From: Loripinus fragilis | Lineage: Eukaryota > Mollusca > Bivalvia > Lucinida > Lucinidae | Length of the DNA stretch: 64,000 nt | Assembly (NCBI GenBank): GCA_964019695.1 | Contig: OZ026515.1 | Location: 129,292,849-129,356,848 of the forward strand | Direction of reading: 5' to 3' | Made by a program: the position numbers and the translations under genes | Shown here: piece by piece, positions 11,719 through 23,549 of the stretch | Layout of the letters: the number at the start of each line of letters is the position of its first letter | Position numbering within the stretch: position 1 is the first letter of the stretch | The notes under the pieces: generated by a model | What the model was told of the DNA's origin: nothing | Database searches by the model: none | The model's input: only the letters and a program-made list of their open reading frames with translations

Positions 11719-13421
11719 TCAATTAACGTATTCCCCTCCGTATTTTATGCAAAGTTTCAGTCTTTTTATCCACATTCTTAACGCATTTTCATAGTCCTTT
11801 TTAGGTATACCCTTCAGACTCTGGAACACTGCAGATCCCACAAAGCTAGGACACGAAAATTTTCTTTCAGCAAGCAGTTTCTTCAACCGAGGAAACAGAA
11901 ATAATTACATGGGGCTAGGTCAGGTGAAGAGGGGGAATGGGGCAGAACTGTCACCTTTTCCTGCTGCAGAAATTCCGTCACACTACCTGGTTTGTGTGAA
12001 GGAGTGTTGTCGTGGAGAAGTCTAATATTCTTAATTCCACTATTTGGCTGGCGTTTACTGTATGACACCTCTACCCTTTGGCACAGAAATCTGAATTGCA
12101 GGCCCTTGTGTTGAGAAGAAAATGGCATACATTACCATCTGAACACATATTCTAATGCACTTGCAAATGCAACGCGAAGTCTGATTGGATAACGTCATAA
12201 ATTTGCGACAGTATATCCTGTGATATACTGTCGGAAACCCGACGTCATTACGTAACGTCGCTTTTCATTGGCTGAAAGTGAATATATGCTGCTGGCGTCG
12301 CTGGACGTATAGGCGCAAAAAAGTACATTTTCACGGTCTTTTTGAAAGGAAAATGTTAATAGTGCATTAGAATGGGGATATCCATATTCAAAATTTTCAT
12401 TTGGGGAGGTATATCGTCGGATATACGTTCGGAAATCACGTTTTACGGCTCCGCTTACGCGTCGCCGTAAAACTAAATTTCCGACTATATGTCTGACGAT
12501 ATACCTCCCCAAATGAAAATATTGAATACAGTTATCCCCTTATTGCAGGCCCTTGTGTTGAGAAGAAAACGGCATACATTACCTTCTGAACACATAATGT
12601 CCTCCTGGCAATACATGGGCCTCGCCGCGAGAAAACCTGTCTTTGGGGTTTCCGACAAAGTGAGATTCAAACCAATCCCCTCAGCTACAGAGATTAGCTA
12701 GAAAATTGAAATTTCGCGTGTAGCAAGTTTAGATATCATACTTTCCAATAAGCGAATAACAAAGGCGCTGATCAGACTGCGCGGATGCGCAGGCTGGTCT
12801 GCGCCTTTGTTGTTCGCTAACCCCCGAAAACAGGTTTTCACGCGTCAAGGCCCACATGGTCTCTTGGTACTTTTCATTGCCCAAATTTTCTTTCTAACTT
12901 TTCTCGGTGGTTCTAAAATTGAACCCAGGTTCATCACCTGTAAAAGCATTAGCAAACTTATTTTTATCAAAATTTGAAGAAATTTTCAATATTTTCTTAG
13001 CATATGTTACACATGCCCTCTTTTGGTCATCTGACAAAAAATGTGGTATCCTGCTTTCTCAAATCTTTCTAGCATAAAGCCGTTTTTTTTCAAAATGCAC
13101 TTTGGATATTGAAATGCCAGTAGCTCTAGCTAGATCAGGAATGATGTAGCGTGCTTCAGTGTTTATTAATTTGTGAATTGTCGCTTCCGCAGTCTTGATG
13201 ACTTTGCTCACTTTTCTACCATTTTTAGGGTTATCTTCCAGGCTCTCCACACCCTCCCCTAATTTCTTTGTCCACCTGGCAACAGTTCTATACGATATTG
13301 CATGGTGTCCATACAAACCCTGAATCTCGTCGAAAATGAGATTTGCGCTAATTCCAAGATTACACTGATTTTTGATGTATGACCGAATTTCTGTAGGATT
13401 TCCATCATATTTACTATACAT
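11719..13421 (-). pseudogene. Mariner transposase, broken
   Basis: Reads on minus from ATG 13421. The N-terminal 119 residues contain a helix-turn-helix region (IRSYIKNQCNLGISA, YRTVARWTKKLGEG, LEDNPKNGR). The frame then stops at 13059, but the family sequence continues past it (FTGDE-like around 12,940, then IWAMKS-like near 12,880). The C-terminal part resumes at 12,128-11,719 with RLLHDNTPSHK and SPSSPDLAPCNYF and ends GGEYVN. By mariner numbering the third catalytic Asp falls on the Asn of APCNYF. Several stops and a multi-hundred-base insertion interrupt it, so it is dead. The 50 bases starting TTGCAGGCCCTTGTG occur on both sides of the insertion (12,095 and 12,543). Confidence 0.75.
12375..12540. 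repeat. Foldback MITE inserted in the mariner
   Basis: GGGGATATCCATATTCAAAA and CATTTGGGGAGGTATATCGTC are mirrored by GACGATATACCTCCCCAAATG and a terminal TTATCCCC, around a GC-rich core. A diverged copy lies at about 26962-27125. Confidence 0.7.
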
Positions 13422-14225
13422 ATTTTACCACAGTGTCCAACGAGTACATGTGTTCAAACCTAAATTGAGCAATGTAAAGCTGGACGTACTTGAACAAAAT
13501 TGGTATCAGCGTGTAGGTATTGAACCGATGCAAATAAATATGCATGAATAATGTTGATAACTATTGCAGAGCACTAGAAAAGAGGCCAGTGACAAGTATT
13601 AAAGAACAACCCTCGTATGTCTCCCCACCCATTTCATAGTTGTATGACCCTCGTGTCATTGAATGTAAAAATCTAATCATGTTTTAAAGTCCCCCAAATG
13701 GTGTATGACCATATCTGTTCCAGTTTGGTATAAATATTACGGTAAATTTTCTAAAATTTCGAACACTTTTCTCCTTCTGTTCTCAACTAAAATGATGTAA
13801 ATCAGAGCCGGAATTCACAAATTTCTTGTCAGAGTAGCAAACATGACATACCCTGATCAGACTGCTTCTGATCTGGGTCTGACCTGTCAGTCTAGGCCTT
13901 TTTGGCAGGTAACTAGTGCTTGAACTTTTAGAACATTTACCTTACCATTGGTTCAGAAGATAGAGTCCAGAGAAGGCTTTTTCAACTGGTGACCCCGAAA
14001 ACTACAGATAGGTCAATATCACCAAAATCTAATTATTTCTTGATGATCTTACAATGATACATCTGTTCAAGTTTGGTCTAAATTGGACCATTGGTTCCTA
14101 AGATAGTACTCTAAGGAACCAAATGAGCTGGAACCCACATAGGGTACATGTTGGCATGTGCTTACGATGAATACTCAAATCAGTCTATGCATTCATGTCT
14201 TAGTTTTCTGTCTGATGAAACATTT

Positions 14226-14461
14226 GAGCCAGTGCACGTGATTTCCAACAATTTGACATTTTGACAAGTGTAGACTCAGATGAGCCTGTGCAGCCTCCTT
14301 TAAGCATAGAAACTCCATATGGTGTTCAGTCAGTAGCTTAACACTCATAGAATACTCAAGCGACTAGCAAAGGCTCAGATCAGACTGCGCGTATGCGCAG
14401 GCTGATCTGAGGCTTTGCTGGTCGCACATACCAAATTGTTGGAAATCTCATGCACTGGCTC
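14226..14461. repeat. 237-bp-family MITE, copy C (inverted)
   Basis: Opposite orientation to copies A and B: the TGTAGACTCAGATGAGCCTG half comes first, and the AAATCTCATGCACTGGCTC end last. Confidence 0.85.
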
Positions 14462-14679
14462 ATTTGTTTTGTTTCTTTAAGAAACCAAATGAGCTGGAAC
14501 AGTGGACACCTGCACAGTATGAGCAGTTTTAGTTTCTTCCTGGAGAAACATTTGAACCATGGTTACACATACAGCACCAATGACACAACACATCCTATCT
14601 GAGCCTACTATGGGTGCACATGCCAACTTGTACCTTTCACTGGATGCCCACTGAGCAAGTCTCAGTATTTTAGCAAAGT

Positions 14680-15022
14680 TTGCACAAAACAGAGACTAGC
14701 AGAGCAGCTAGCAAGTTTGCACAAATACAGAGATTAGCTTAGCTGAGCAAGTTGCACAAAAACAGAGAATAACTGAGCTGAGAAAGTTTGCACAAATACA
14801 GGGACTAGCTGAGCTGAGCAAGTTTGCACAAATACAGGGACTAGCTGAGCTGAGCAAGTTTGCACAAATACAGAGACTAGCTGAGCTGAGCAAGTTTTGC
14901 ACAAATACAGAGACTAGCTAAGCTCAGCAAGTTTGCACAAATACAGAGACTAGCTGAGCTGAGCAAGTTTTGCACAAATACAGAGACTAGCTAAGCTGAA
15001 CAAGTTTGCACAAATACAGAGA
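14680..15022. repeat. 36-bp minisatellite
   Basis: About nine copies of a unit around GCACAAATACAGAGACTAGC plus TGAGCTGAGCAAGTTT. The repetitive minus-strand frame (LLSSASPCICAN) is a by-product of the unit length and is not called a gene. Confidence 0.9.
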
Positions 15023-15049
15023 AGTATGTTTACATGTTACTTCAATGAG

Positions 15050-15518
15050 TTAGGCCAGAATTTTTTTATTAGATGATTTAAGGGAATTTTTTTTCAGATT
15101 TAGGGTCGGGGGGACGAAAAAAATAAAAAAATAAAAAGGCTCTGAAAATGACCAGTTAACTGGTCATTTTCAGAGTTTTTTTTTTTTTTTTTTTTTTTTT
15201 AATATTTTCAAAAGAAATTTTTTTTAATATCTCCAGAAACAGTGAAACTAGTAATAGGTAAACCAACAGTCTGTATTAAATCTTTAAGTATTTTATCATT
15301 TTCCTAAAAATCTGAACAGGACAATCGCTTTTTACAGTGTAACTCTCAAAAATACATAGACAGAACCTCAAAAATATTTTATTTTTTTTCAACCAAACAA
15401 ATAATATTAAGAGTATAATAAAAAAAAAAATAGAAATTAAATTTTATTTTTTACCTACTTTCCGGAAAATTACAGTAGTAGGGTTCGTAAATCAACTAAT
15501 AAAAAAATTCTGGCCTTA
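15050..15518. repeat. TTAGGCCAGA foldback MITE, copy 1
   Basis: Ends TTAGGCCAGAATTTTTTTAT and AAAAAAATTCTGGCCTTA are inverted. A central palindrome with GACCAGTTAACTGGTC is followed by a T-run of more than 20. It lies just downstream of the last coding exon. Confidence 0.8.
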
Positions 15519-15791
15519 AATAAAGTCCTAGTGATTCTCACTTTAAAAGCCCATTGCCCATTTTGGGGATCCTATGAACATACCGATTTTATAACCAGTA
15601 CCAGGCAGAGTTTTTGGTATTAAAGACTGAATATCCTCAGTCAGGTAGCCAATCCTCTTGGTAAAAGTGTGTATTTTTTTCAAATCTTATTTCTCTACCA
15701 AAACATACTCGTGCACTCAAAATAAATGTTACAACGAATGGATAAGAAAATAGTCTAAAGTTCACAATAAAAAAATGTTTGTCAAGACCTA

Positions 15792-16600
15792 CTACAGATA
15801 GAAATAGTCATCATAGTTGTAGAGCGTCATATTTGTATTGTCATCATCATACAGCCTATCAATGATACTGTTTTCTAACTTATTGCATTCCTCGGTATGT
15901 GATTCAGAGGCTGGGTCATCTGTAGATAGTTGAAAAATGTTATCTACAAACTCAGCTAGGTCGATAGTACCATCTGATAATTCTAGCTTCAGGTGCTGCA
16001 TTTTTGGACCTTCAAACCAATTCTCAAAGATCAGAGCACTTGAGTTGGAGTATGGACAAAAAAAGCCTGACGGTGTTTCATAATAATTCCCCACGTATGC
16101 CATCAAATGTGTGGAATTCCTTCTGAAAAATATTTCTGGCAGCTTATACAGCATCAATTTTACAGAGTCAACTGCTTTGTCTCTGGCATAGTTGCGGATG
16201 ACTTTCGCTCCTTTTAAAAGAGAAGGCATTACATAGGTGTCATGGCCTTCTCCACCAACCATTACGTCAAAACCATCAAGTGGAATGATGACATCATTTC
16301 CCTCTTTTCCATCTAACAAGTTGTTTTCAGTATCACCTACTATTAAGTCATCGAAGAATGTTCCTGTGACTCCCTCTACGCTTACAAAAATATCTCCTGC
16401 CGCGTCTCCTGAATATCCTTTCCCGTGAGACAAGTCGACATACACTCCTTTCCTTTTGTATAGATCCCCTGAAAACAATACAATATCGAATCCTGGTCCT
16501 CCAAGGACATAATCAGAGCCAGGTCCTGGGTAGATGGCATCGTTTCCATAGCTACCGTCAATCCAGTCATTTCCTGCCCCACCAACCAAAATGTCATCTC
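15792..16600 (-). CDS. Terminal coding exon: RTX repeats, haemolysin-related module, stop codon
   Basis: Last coding exon of the toxin-like gene. The acceptor is TATAATTTCAG just before 16600; the first two bases complete a Gly codon with the single base left by the preceding exon, so the nonapeptide spacing runs on without a gap. About 268 codons follow, ending at TAG (15794-15792). The first 130 residues are near-canonical RTX: GGAGNDWIDG, GPGSDYVLGGPGFDIVLFSG, then VDLSHGKGYSGDAAGDIF with VEGVTGTFFDDLIVGD, a layout typical of secreted bacterial RTX proteins, and GGEGHDTYVM. The rest holds a divergent haemolysin-type calcium-binding related segment (FENWFEGPKMQ, LELSDGTIDLAEF) and an acidic tail rich in Asp, Asn and Tyr (DDDNTN, NYDDYFYL). 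No convincing AATAAA was seen within 300 bases downstream; the nearest is near 15375 on the minus strand, inside a MITE. Confidence 0.87.
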
Positions 16601-16628
16601 CTGAAATTATACAGGGAAGTAGTATCAG

Positions 16629-17335
16629 TAACGTATCCAGAGGGGGTTCAGGGGGTTCGCTTGAACCCAGCCCCTCCCCGCCCCAGTTTTTAAATATCCT
16701 GTGAAAATGAAATAATTTGTTCTCAATGAGACCAAATTATTTCATTTTCATGGGATATTTAAGAAAAATGTGATAAAACTCGGACCCAGTATAAACGGAC
16801 TGGTCACTGACGGAAATACAAATTAAGATATGTTGTCGTGGCTTCATTTTAGCGCTATTTCAAAGCACTACAGCCAATAAACTTGGTTCTGAACAATATC
16901 CCAGATTATAAGAAGATATTCCCGGTATGCGAAGTTGAAATATTACAGTAATAGCTAGTAAATAAAATTGAAGTTTTGTCATTTTTTAGGTTGATTTCTG
17001 GCGATTTTCGGCTAAACGTTTCTTGCTGATGTTCATAAAGACGGATAAACTTTCAATGAATATAACAATACAGTCTTAACGATAATATATTGAGCCATTG
17101 CTTTTTGAAGATAAATCACAGATATGCCGAGAAATAATGGAGATATGATTATTTAAACTATAACATTCGTCAGTTTTGAAAGCTCAGCCTCGACAATGTA
17201 TTTCCAATATATACATTTACCCGTATGTCAGTGACCAGTCCGTTTATACTGGGCCCGAGCATAAAAAGCGAACCCGCCACACCTTTATACATACATGTAT
17301 GAACGCCCTTTCCAGAAATCCTGCATCCGCTCCTG
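16629..17335. repeat. GGATCCAGAGGGG element with a nested MITE
   Basis: Outer element: GTATCCAGAGGGGGTTC at the left, CCAGAAATCCTGCATCCGC at the right, and a TTTAAATATCCTGTGAAAAT hairpin. A foldback MITE is inserted at about 16,793-17,262, with mirrored ends GACCCAGTATAAACGGACTG and CAGTCCGTTTATACTGGGCC. Both lie in the intron before the last exon. Confidence 0.7.
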
Positions 17336-17759
17336 AGTATATCAGCGTTTTATATAGCTACCATGTCTACAGATAATTTGCCTTTGGATAGGATAAAACT
17401 GGGGTTATAAAAGTATATTTAGCAACCATGTACACAGATTATTTGACTACCGTATGGTTAGTGCTAAACTGGGCTTCAGTTTACACAGAGATTTGACTAT
17501 GGCTTAGTATGTTCAGTTACTATGTCCATAAGGAAATTTGAGACTGGGGTTAGAATATTAAGCTACCATGTCAACAGAAGATTTGACTTTAGGTAGGATA
17601 AAAGTGGGTTAACATGTTGTATATTTAGCTAGCATGTTGACAGGGGATTTTTATTATAGATAGGACAAAACAAGGGCTAGTACATAGAGCTACCATGTCC
17701 ACAGACGATTGAACTAGAACAGTCGGACTCCAACAATGGGCCCCACATAGTGCCCTGAT

Positions 17760-18340
17760 GTGAAAAGGGGGTATCCAGCCGTTTGGCGACAATCTTGATT
17801 ACTGTTCATTGGACAAAAACTATATTCAGACATGAAAAATAGTTTGATGAAGGTAGTCCATATATGAAATTTGGAAGAGACAGAAATCAAGTAATAGATG
17901 ACTAAGGTGTCCACAAATGCAAACTGATAGGTGGTGGCCATTTTGTCGGCCATCTTGGTTATCATTCGTCTGACAAAACCCATATTTAAACTTATACGAG
18001 AATTTGAATAAAGTAATTTGTATATAAAATTTGGAAGAAATCAGGTTATAAGTGACTAAGTAAGAGTGTCCACAAGTGCAAACTGACTTGTGGCAGCCAT
18101 TTTAGAGGCCATCTTGGTTATCAGACGAAGCCCATAATAGAACTTGGGTGAGACTTTGATAAAAGTAATCCATATACGTAATATGGAAACAATCGGGTAA
18201 TAAATGACTAAGATAGAGGGTCCTCAGAAGCAAATTGATAGGCGGCGGCCATTTTGGCAATCGTTCATTGGACAAATCCCGTATTCGAACTTGAACGAGA
18301 GTTTGATGGAAGCAATCCATAAGAGGGCTGTTCAAATATG
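17760..18340. repeat. Tandem array, unit about 150-160 bp
   Basis: Four diverged units containing GCCATCTTGGTTATC, AAATTTGGAAGAAATC and GTCCACAAGTGCAAACTGA, spaced 147-160 bases. The last unit is interrupted at 18,321 by the TA-flanked element and resumes at 19,805-19,900. Confidence 0.75.
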
Positions 18341-19802
18341 AATGCACGTAGATTCATAACTTTCTTCATATATATGCTACAACAAAATGGTAAACGTTTC
18401 TATAAAGGACTGTATGTTACCTTTAAACTGGCACCATACCTAAAGCAAAAACAGTTTACTTATCGAGCTATAGCCTGTTAAATGAGGGTCACGTTAGTAT
18501 ACTGACAAACGCAATGCTTCGAACATATACCAGTGATATGGACGAGCATATAATTCTTCGATAAACAGGTGAAATTTCTTGAAATTTTTAAGGAAGTATC
18601 CCCATATTCTCAAATAATGATTCTGTGAAAGTTGCGAAAATCCGACATGCTTTTGTTAAATTACAACGAATCGTTTTCACTAAAGTCTCCTCATGTGTGA
18701 AATGAATGGTAAACAAAACACCACCTTTCAGTTATCAGTTAAACTTAACTCTAACAAAATGCACGAAGCAACATTTAAACAAGTTTTAACTCAAAGACAA
18801 TATGTTGATCGCTCATACTGAGTTGTTGCTACACATTATTGATGGATAGTGGGTAACATTTAAACGCTGTACAAAGCATTTTTATTAATTCAAAAATGCC
18901 TTAGGCCAGAATTTTTTTATTAGTTGATTTACGAACCCTCCTACTGTAATTTTCCGGAAAGTAGGAAAAAAATGAAATTTATTTTCTAAATTTTTTTTTT
19001 ATTTTATCCGCCAACTCTTAATATTAATTGTTTGGTTGAAAAAAAATAATGTTTTTTTGAGGTTCTGTCTGTGTATTTTTGAGAGTGACACTGTTAAAAG
19101 TGATTGCTCTGTCCATTTTATTTAAAGATTTAACACAGACTGTTGGTTTACCTATTATCTAGAGATATTAAAAAAAAAAAAAAAAGCTCTGAAAAGTAAA
19201 AAAAAAAAAAAAAAAGCTCTGAAAATGACCAGTTAACTAGTCATTTTCAGAGCTTTTTTATTTATTTTTTTTCCGTCCCCCCGACCCTAAAACTGAAAAA
19301 ATTTTCCCGTAAATCAACTAATAAAAAAAATCTGGCCTTAAGTGAACATGGTGAAGGGGTTATAGAATCTATACTTATTTTTTGTCATAACATTTCGGCT
19401 TTATTCTATTTGAACGTAAACTTTAAGTTTGGCCACTATAGGCAACATTCGAGATCGAAACAGGATTTTATCAACTTTTTCCCGCAAGCAACTTTTGGAT
19501 TGTTACTTACACTTGCATCTAAAATTTGGTGTCATTTTGTCTAAAACTTACAAAGATATGACGCTATATCGGCACATGTAACAAAACTACATTGCAATTT
19601 GCTCAGAAAAACTTCAGTATACAGGAATGACCTTTATATATATAAGGGTCTGTTACTCGAGAACTATATAGAGTGTTTCTTTATGTTTGGTGCCATTTTA
19701 ACGGCGACAAATAGTTCTTTTCAGAAAGGTATGACATTTTGTCGTAGCAAATATGTGAAGAAAGTTATGGAGCTACTTGCATTCATATTTGAACAGCCCT
19801 CC
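18322..19802. mobile_element. TA-flanked inverted-repeat element (mariner-type MITE)
   Basis: Left end GAGGGCTGTTCAAATATGAA is mirrored at the right end, and the match continues for about 70 bases (CATAACTTTCTTCA, TGCTAC, ACAAAATG). TA flanks both ends. It interrupts a unit of the tandem array 17,760-18,340, whose sequence resumes at 19,805, and itself contains another MITE at 18,901-19,340. No transposase seen. Confidence 0.75.
18901..19340. repeat. TTAGGCCAGA foldback MITE, copy 2 (nested)
   Basis: Inverted copy of the element at 15050-15518, with ends TTAGGCCAGAATTTTTTTAT / CTGGCCTTA and the palindrome CTGAAAATGACCAGTTAACT near the middle, inside the element 18,322-19,802. Confidence 0.8.
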
Positions 19803-20360
19803 TATTGAAAATTTGGAAGAAATCGGATTAAAAATGATTGAGTTACAGTGACCAGGACAGCGTATCTAAGTGCAAACTGATATATGTGTTGGCTGCCTTA
19901 TCTGCAGGCGCCTAAAACAAACTTCCTATGGAATTCTTGGACCCCTTTCTTCAAATTTCTAGATGTAAATTTAGGTTTAGGGAGAGAAGATCTAAATTAA
20001 TGCTTTTAAAATGAAATTATACTATCAATTATGATAATAAAAATAATTAATTTACAAGTATTTAAAGGATTAGATTCAGCATGTTCTCGCTTACACCATC
20101 GATTACAAGATTCTTGTACGGTATTACTTGACTTTTCGCTTTCTGTAAAGGCGGCGCCTCATGAATGCGTAATTAGGACTGGTCAACCTTAGACAAAGGT
20201 AAAAGCTGAAAATGAGGCGTGGTTTTATTCAAAAGTAACTGTATCATCTTGCGCCATTACCTCAGTATAGACGCAAAACACGTTATTTAGTCCTTAAAAC
20301 GCCAGCAAAATAACTGCATCTGAAATGTCTATTTATGTCTATTTAACATAAGCATAGAGG

Positions 20361-20426
20361 CAAACATTGTGGATCCAGATCAGACTGCTCCTACAGGAGC
20401 AGTCTGATCTGGGTCCACACTGTTTG
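20361..20426. repeat. CAAACA..GATCAGACTGCTCC hairpin, copy 2
   Basis: Almost perfect palindrome around CTCCTACAGGAG. Looser relatives occur near 1065-1135, 8105-8175, 9430-9495 and 26150-26200. Confidence 0.75.
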
Positions 20427-20615
20427 TCTGTGAGGCTTCAAATATTTTTAGTGGACGACAAAAACATACATTTGTGAATATGCGCTGTAAGGGTTAAGAA
20501 ACGTGAGTTCATTGTGTATACGGTTAGGATTTTCATGAAATGCACGCACGTTTGCGCGGCTCAAATAGCTTATTAACTCTTTACCAAATTATAAATAAAC
20601 CCTGATTTCCCTTTC

Positions 20616-21170
20616 TTAGCTGATGAAATAGCCGAACCACACCCAGATATGAATATTAAAGTTGCCGCCTTTACAGTAAGGGAAAAGTCGAGTAATAACA
20701 GCAATTTCTTCACGACACAGTTTGTTGTAGTCTATTGGCGAGGGAAACCTGTAAACCAGGTAAAGAGAGCCTTTTCTCTGGAAGGTTCTTTCAATAAGAT
20801 CAATAAGTTTATCTTTAATTAAATTATGAGGTAAAGTAGTGTAAAGAGTAGAAAAATCATAAGTAGACAAACTGGTTGCATTGAAATCTCTAGCTTTAAG
20901 TTTATCTAAAATTTCACCTGAATTTTTAATAGACCAAAATAGGTTTTTACTGGATCTCTCATATACCTTTTCACAGTACTTTATAACATGTTTTTTAACA
21001 GCTGTAAGACACGAGGTTAACAATTAAGAGAGTTCTGTTGTCGTACAAGAACTAGAATTAGCAATAAATCTTGCTTTATAGGGTTTTTGTATGGAGTTTT
21101 GGTAACCAGTACAACGTAGGAACTTTGTCTTGATTTTATTTAGCTTTGATACCGAAATGTAGGGTTGTAT
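20616..21170 (-). pseudogene. Reverse-transcriptase fragment, probably Penelope-like
   Basis: On minus, a decayed frame with KPYKARFIANSSSCTTTELS, a stop near 21,026, then LTAVKKHVIKYCEKVYERS, NLFWSIKNSGEILDKLKAR and STYDFSTLYTTLPHNLIKDK. The DFSTLYTTLPH motif is the first palm-region Asp block of reverse transcriptases, and the upstream KP-x-K-x-RFI context suggests the Penelope-like group. The sequence departs from the pattern after about 20,750, before the YxDD motif, so the catalytic core is incomplete. It is an insertion in the intron of the C80-RTX gene; the class could instead be another retroelement. Confidence 0.6.
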
Positions 21171-22600
21171 GACAACAATGTCCATCGACAATCACCCTCT
21201 CACTCAAAAAAGGCTACATTTTATAGGCATTAGTGTCAAAAAGCTCAACCTTAAGAGTATTAATATACTAACGGGCTTTAAAAACGCTACACTAGGATAG
21301 AAGCTTTAATGTATGTCTCAAAAAAGAATGCAAAGCAATCATTTTGATTGTATATTAAAGAGTGTGCATTTATGAGTAACACATGAAAAACTTGTCCACT
21401 TAAAATTAATTTAAAGCATTAAAACTGTAAACTGTTTGAGATAGGGGTCAACTCTTTCATTTTACAAAATTTTATCAGTGAAAGATCCCCTACTACTTTA
21501 AATCAAGAAACACGAGAAGCATCAAATGTGTGTCATGAACTTTGTTAGTCATCGCGGAATGGCTTTCATTTTAATTGGCAGGTCTTCGATACAGCAGGTA
21601 TGCTTTTTTGACGTTAATCTGTGTGTACCCATTGATTCGATGACTTAAAAACTCTGCTACTTAAGAAGTGTTTCAGTGACTAAAACTTTACGAAGCAACA
21701 ACGTCGTCGAGTTTAGTTGTACAATTAAAACTTAAGTGTGGACTGAAAAAGCCACTTCATGGTGACATCGTCGAAGAAAAGAAAGTTTACATTCAACTGG
21801 CGCTTTAAGATATAACAGGATGTTAGTGTGGCGTTTTTAAAGCCCGTCAGTATATAATACAATCGTCAAACAACTACAACAGTTCATATGAAAATCCTGG
21901 ATACCTCGTTTAAGATGACGAAAAGAAGATTTAGGTTTAGGGGGTATAGGCTTGTTTGCTCTGGTTATTACGGTAATCTTCTCTCCAGCAGAACAGTGGC
22001 CGGTCATACCAGGTCAGTCTAGGCCAAGCTTTGAAGAACATGATGCAATCAGAATCAAATCCTATAGACTGGGATACCAGAAATCTTTATTTACAATGGC
22101 ATCAGTTTAATTTTAGACAGAAAGTCCCATGATTGGATACACTCGGTCACGTGCTTCTCCATGAGCAACTCCAATTCGTGGCGCTGTCAGGTTGTTCTAA
22201 ATATTTCATTTATAAATAACTTTCTTATTGGTCAAGTTTGCGAAAAATTCTTTGTGTGAAAATGTCTGTCGTTTTGTCATTTTGTAAGACACGAGTTTAC
22301 AAATGCCTTTTGTTGATGAAAAAAGGTTACCATTTCCGCCACGCATGGAGACTATTGAATAATATCCATAAAACTTTTTTATGACTTCATGCAAATGGGT
22401 CAATTCTTCTGTTTATAATAGCAAACAAATGCCATTTGTTCTGATTGTAAAATTTAAAACTTAAAATTCAAAAAAATGTCAATTTCTTTAAAATTAAATT
22501 ATGTTCGTGCTCGACTCATTATTAACATTATGTTAATATGAGTCGAGCCTAAACATTATTTAATAACCGTAGATGCCTATTGTTGATGAATAAGACCTAC

Positions 22601-22753
22601 CATCTCCACCGTCGAGGAAGTCATCCCCCTCCTCGCCTCTTAAGACGTCATTTCCTCCTTTGCCATTGATTGTATCAGAAAACTCTCCCCCTGTTATGGT
22701 GTTACTTTTCCAATTTCCTGTGATAATATTGTTGTGATGCTTGGAACCAAGAA
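22601..22753 (-). CDS. 153-bp exon: canonical RTX nonapeptide repeats
   Basis: Small exon encoding RTX calcium-binding repeats. The acceptor is a long pyrimidine tract ending CCCTCAG immediately before 22753, and the donor is GATG|GTAGGT at 22601/22600. It enters and leaves in phase 1, matching the exons on both sides. The peptide includes NIITGN, then GGEFSDTINGKGGNDVL and GEEGDDFLDGGDG, which are close to the consensus GGxGxDxLx. Its first residues supply the hydrophobic-Gly-Ser lead-in seen before each RTX block in the main exon, so the module continues across the junction. The open frame running on past the donor to a stop near 22560 loses the repeat pattern at once, which supports the donor choice. 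Introns of about 4.9 kb and 6.0 kb flank it. Because the exon is symmetric (1-1, 51 codons), skipping it would keep the frame. Confidence 0.85.
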
Positions 22754-22994
22754 CTGAGGGACAAGAAAAGAAAAAATGTTTAACCCTAAAAGCGCCTCCT
22801 ATAATTTGCAGCAGACGACAATTGCAAATTTGCCGCTTTTTCAAAAATAACAAATAAGGCATGATATTTCATGAGAATCGTCTGCTGGCAGACGATTCTC
22901 ATGTACTATCTTACCTTATTTTTGTCGAAAATTGGGAAAATGTCGCGAAATTTGTCGTCTGCTGCAGTTGTGATTGGTGCTTTAAGGGTTAAGC

Positions 22995-23110
22995 TTTATA
23001 TGAGCACGGCAAATGATTTCCAACAATGTGGCATATTGACAAGTGTAGACTCAGTCGAGCCTGTGCAGCCTTCCTTAAAACTTAGAAACTCCATATCATG
23101 TTCGGTCAGT
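22995..23110. repeat. Truncated copy of the 237-bp MITE
   Basis: Left half only (GATTTCCAACAATGTGGCAT, TAGACTCAGTCGAGCCTGTG, GTTCGGTCAGT), ending abruptly in unrelated sequence. Confidence 0.7.
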
Positions 23111-23549
23111 GTTCAAATACTCTTACAGGATGGCCAATCACGTGATACGCAATTGGTAATCTCACACTTTTATGAAGGTTTTCTGATCGATTCAATGTAA
23201 GTCAAACTTTTTTCGTGGGGTTTTGATCGATTTCAGAAAAGAAACTAAGTGCAGAGTACCCGGGCTTTACTGGGGATAACTCTGTCGTTTACCTTTTTCA
23301 GTAAATATATGCACAGGCCTTCTAGCAGCCAGCTTGCAAAATATAGGTTTTTATATATGTTCCTTGAACCTAAAATATAGGTTACTTTATAGGTTTATCA
23401 CCAAAATAAAGGTTAAATATAGGTTCTAATATCAATTCAATCACACTTCTAGATGCTTTCCTGTTAATGTCGGAGCTTTTTTACCATATTAGAACAATAA
23501 TACCGGAGTCAGCATCACAAGACTTTTTCCTGATCTGATTCTTTGTACA

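Larger units (their letters stand above)
11634..13617 (-). mobile_element. Mariner-like transposon, about 2 kb, flanked by TA
   Basis: Inverted ends TACGAGAGCTGATCTTTAAT (left) and, read back, TACGAGGGTTGTTCTTTAAT (right), continuing ACTTGTCA on both sides, flanked by TA as expected for Tc1/mariner. It contains a broken transposase and a later insertion (about 12,130-12,850). Confidence 0.8.

Noticed and set aside
14708..14902. 64-residue repetitive ORF (CANLLSSASPCI repeats)
   Set aside because: The unit of the minisatellite is a multiple of three, so the open frame is a by-product; no start context or conserved domain.
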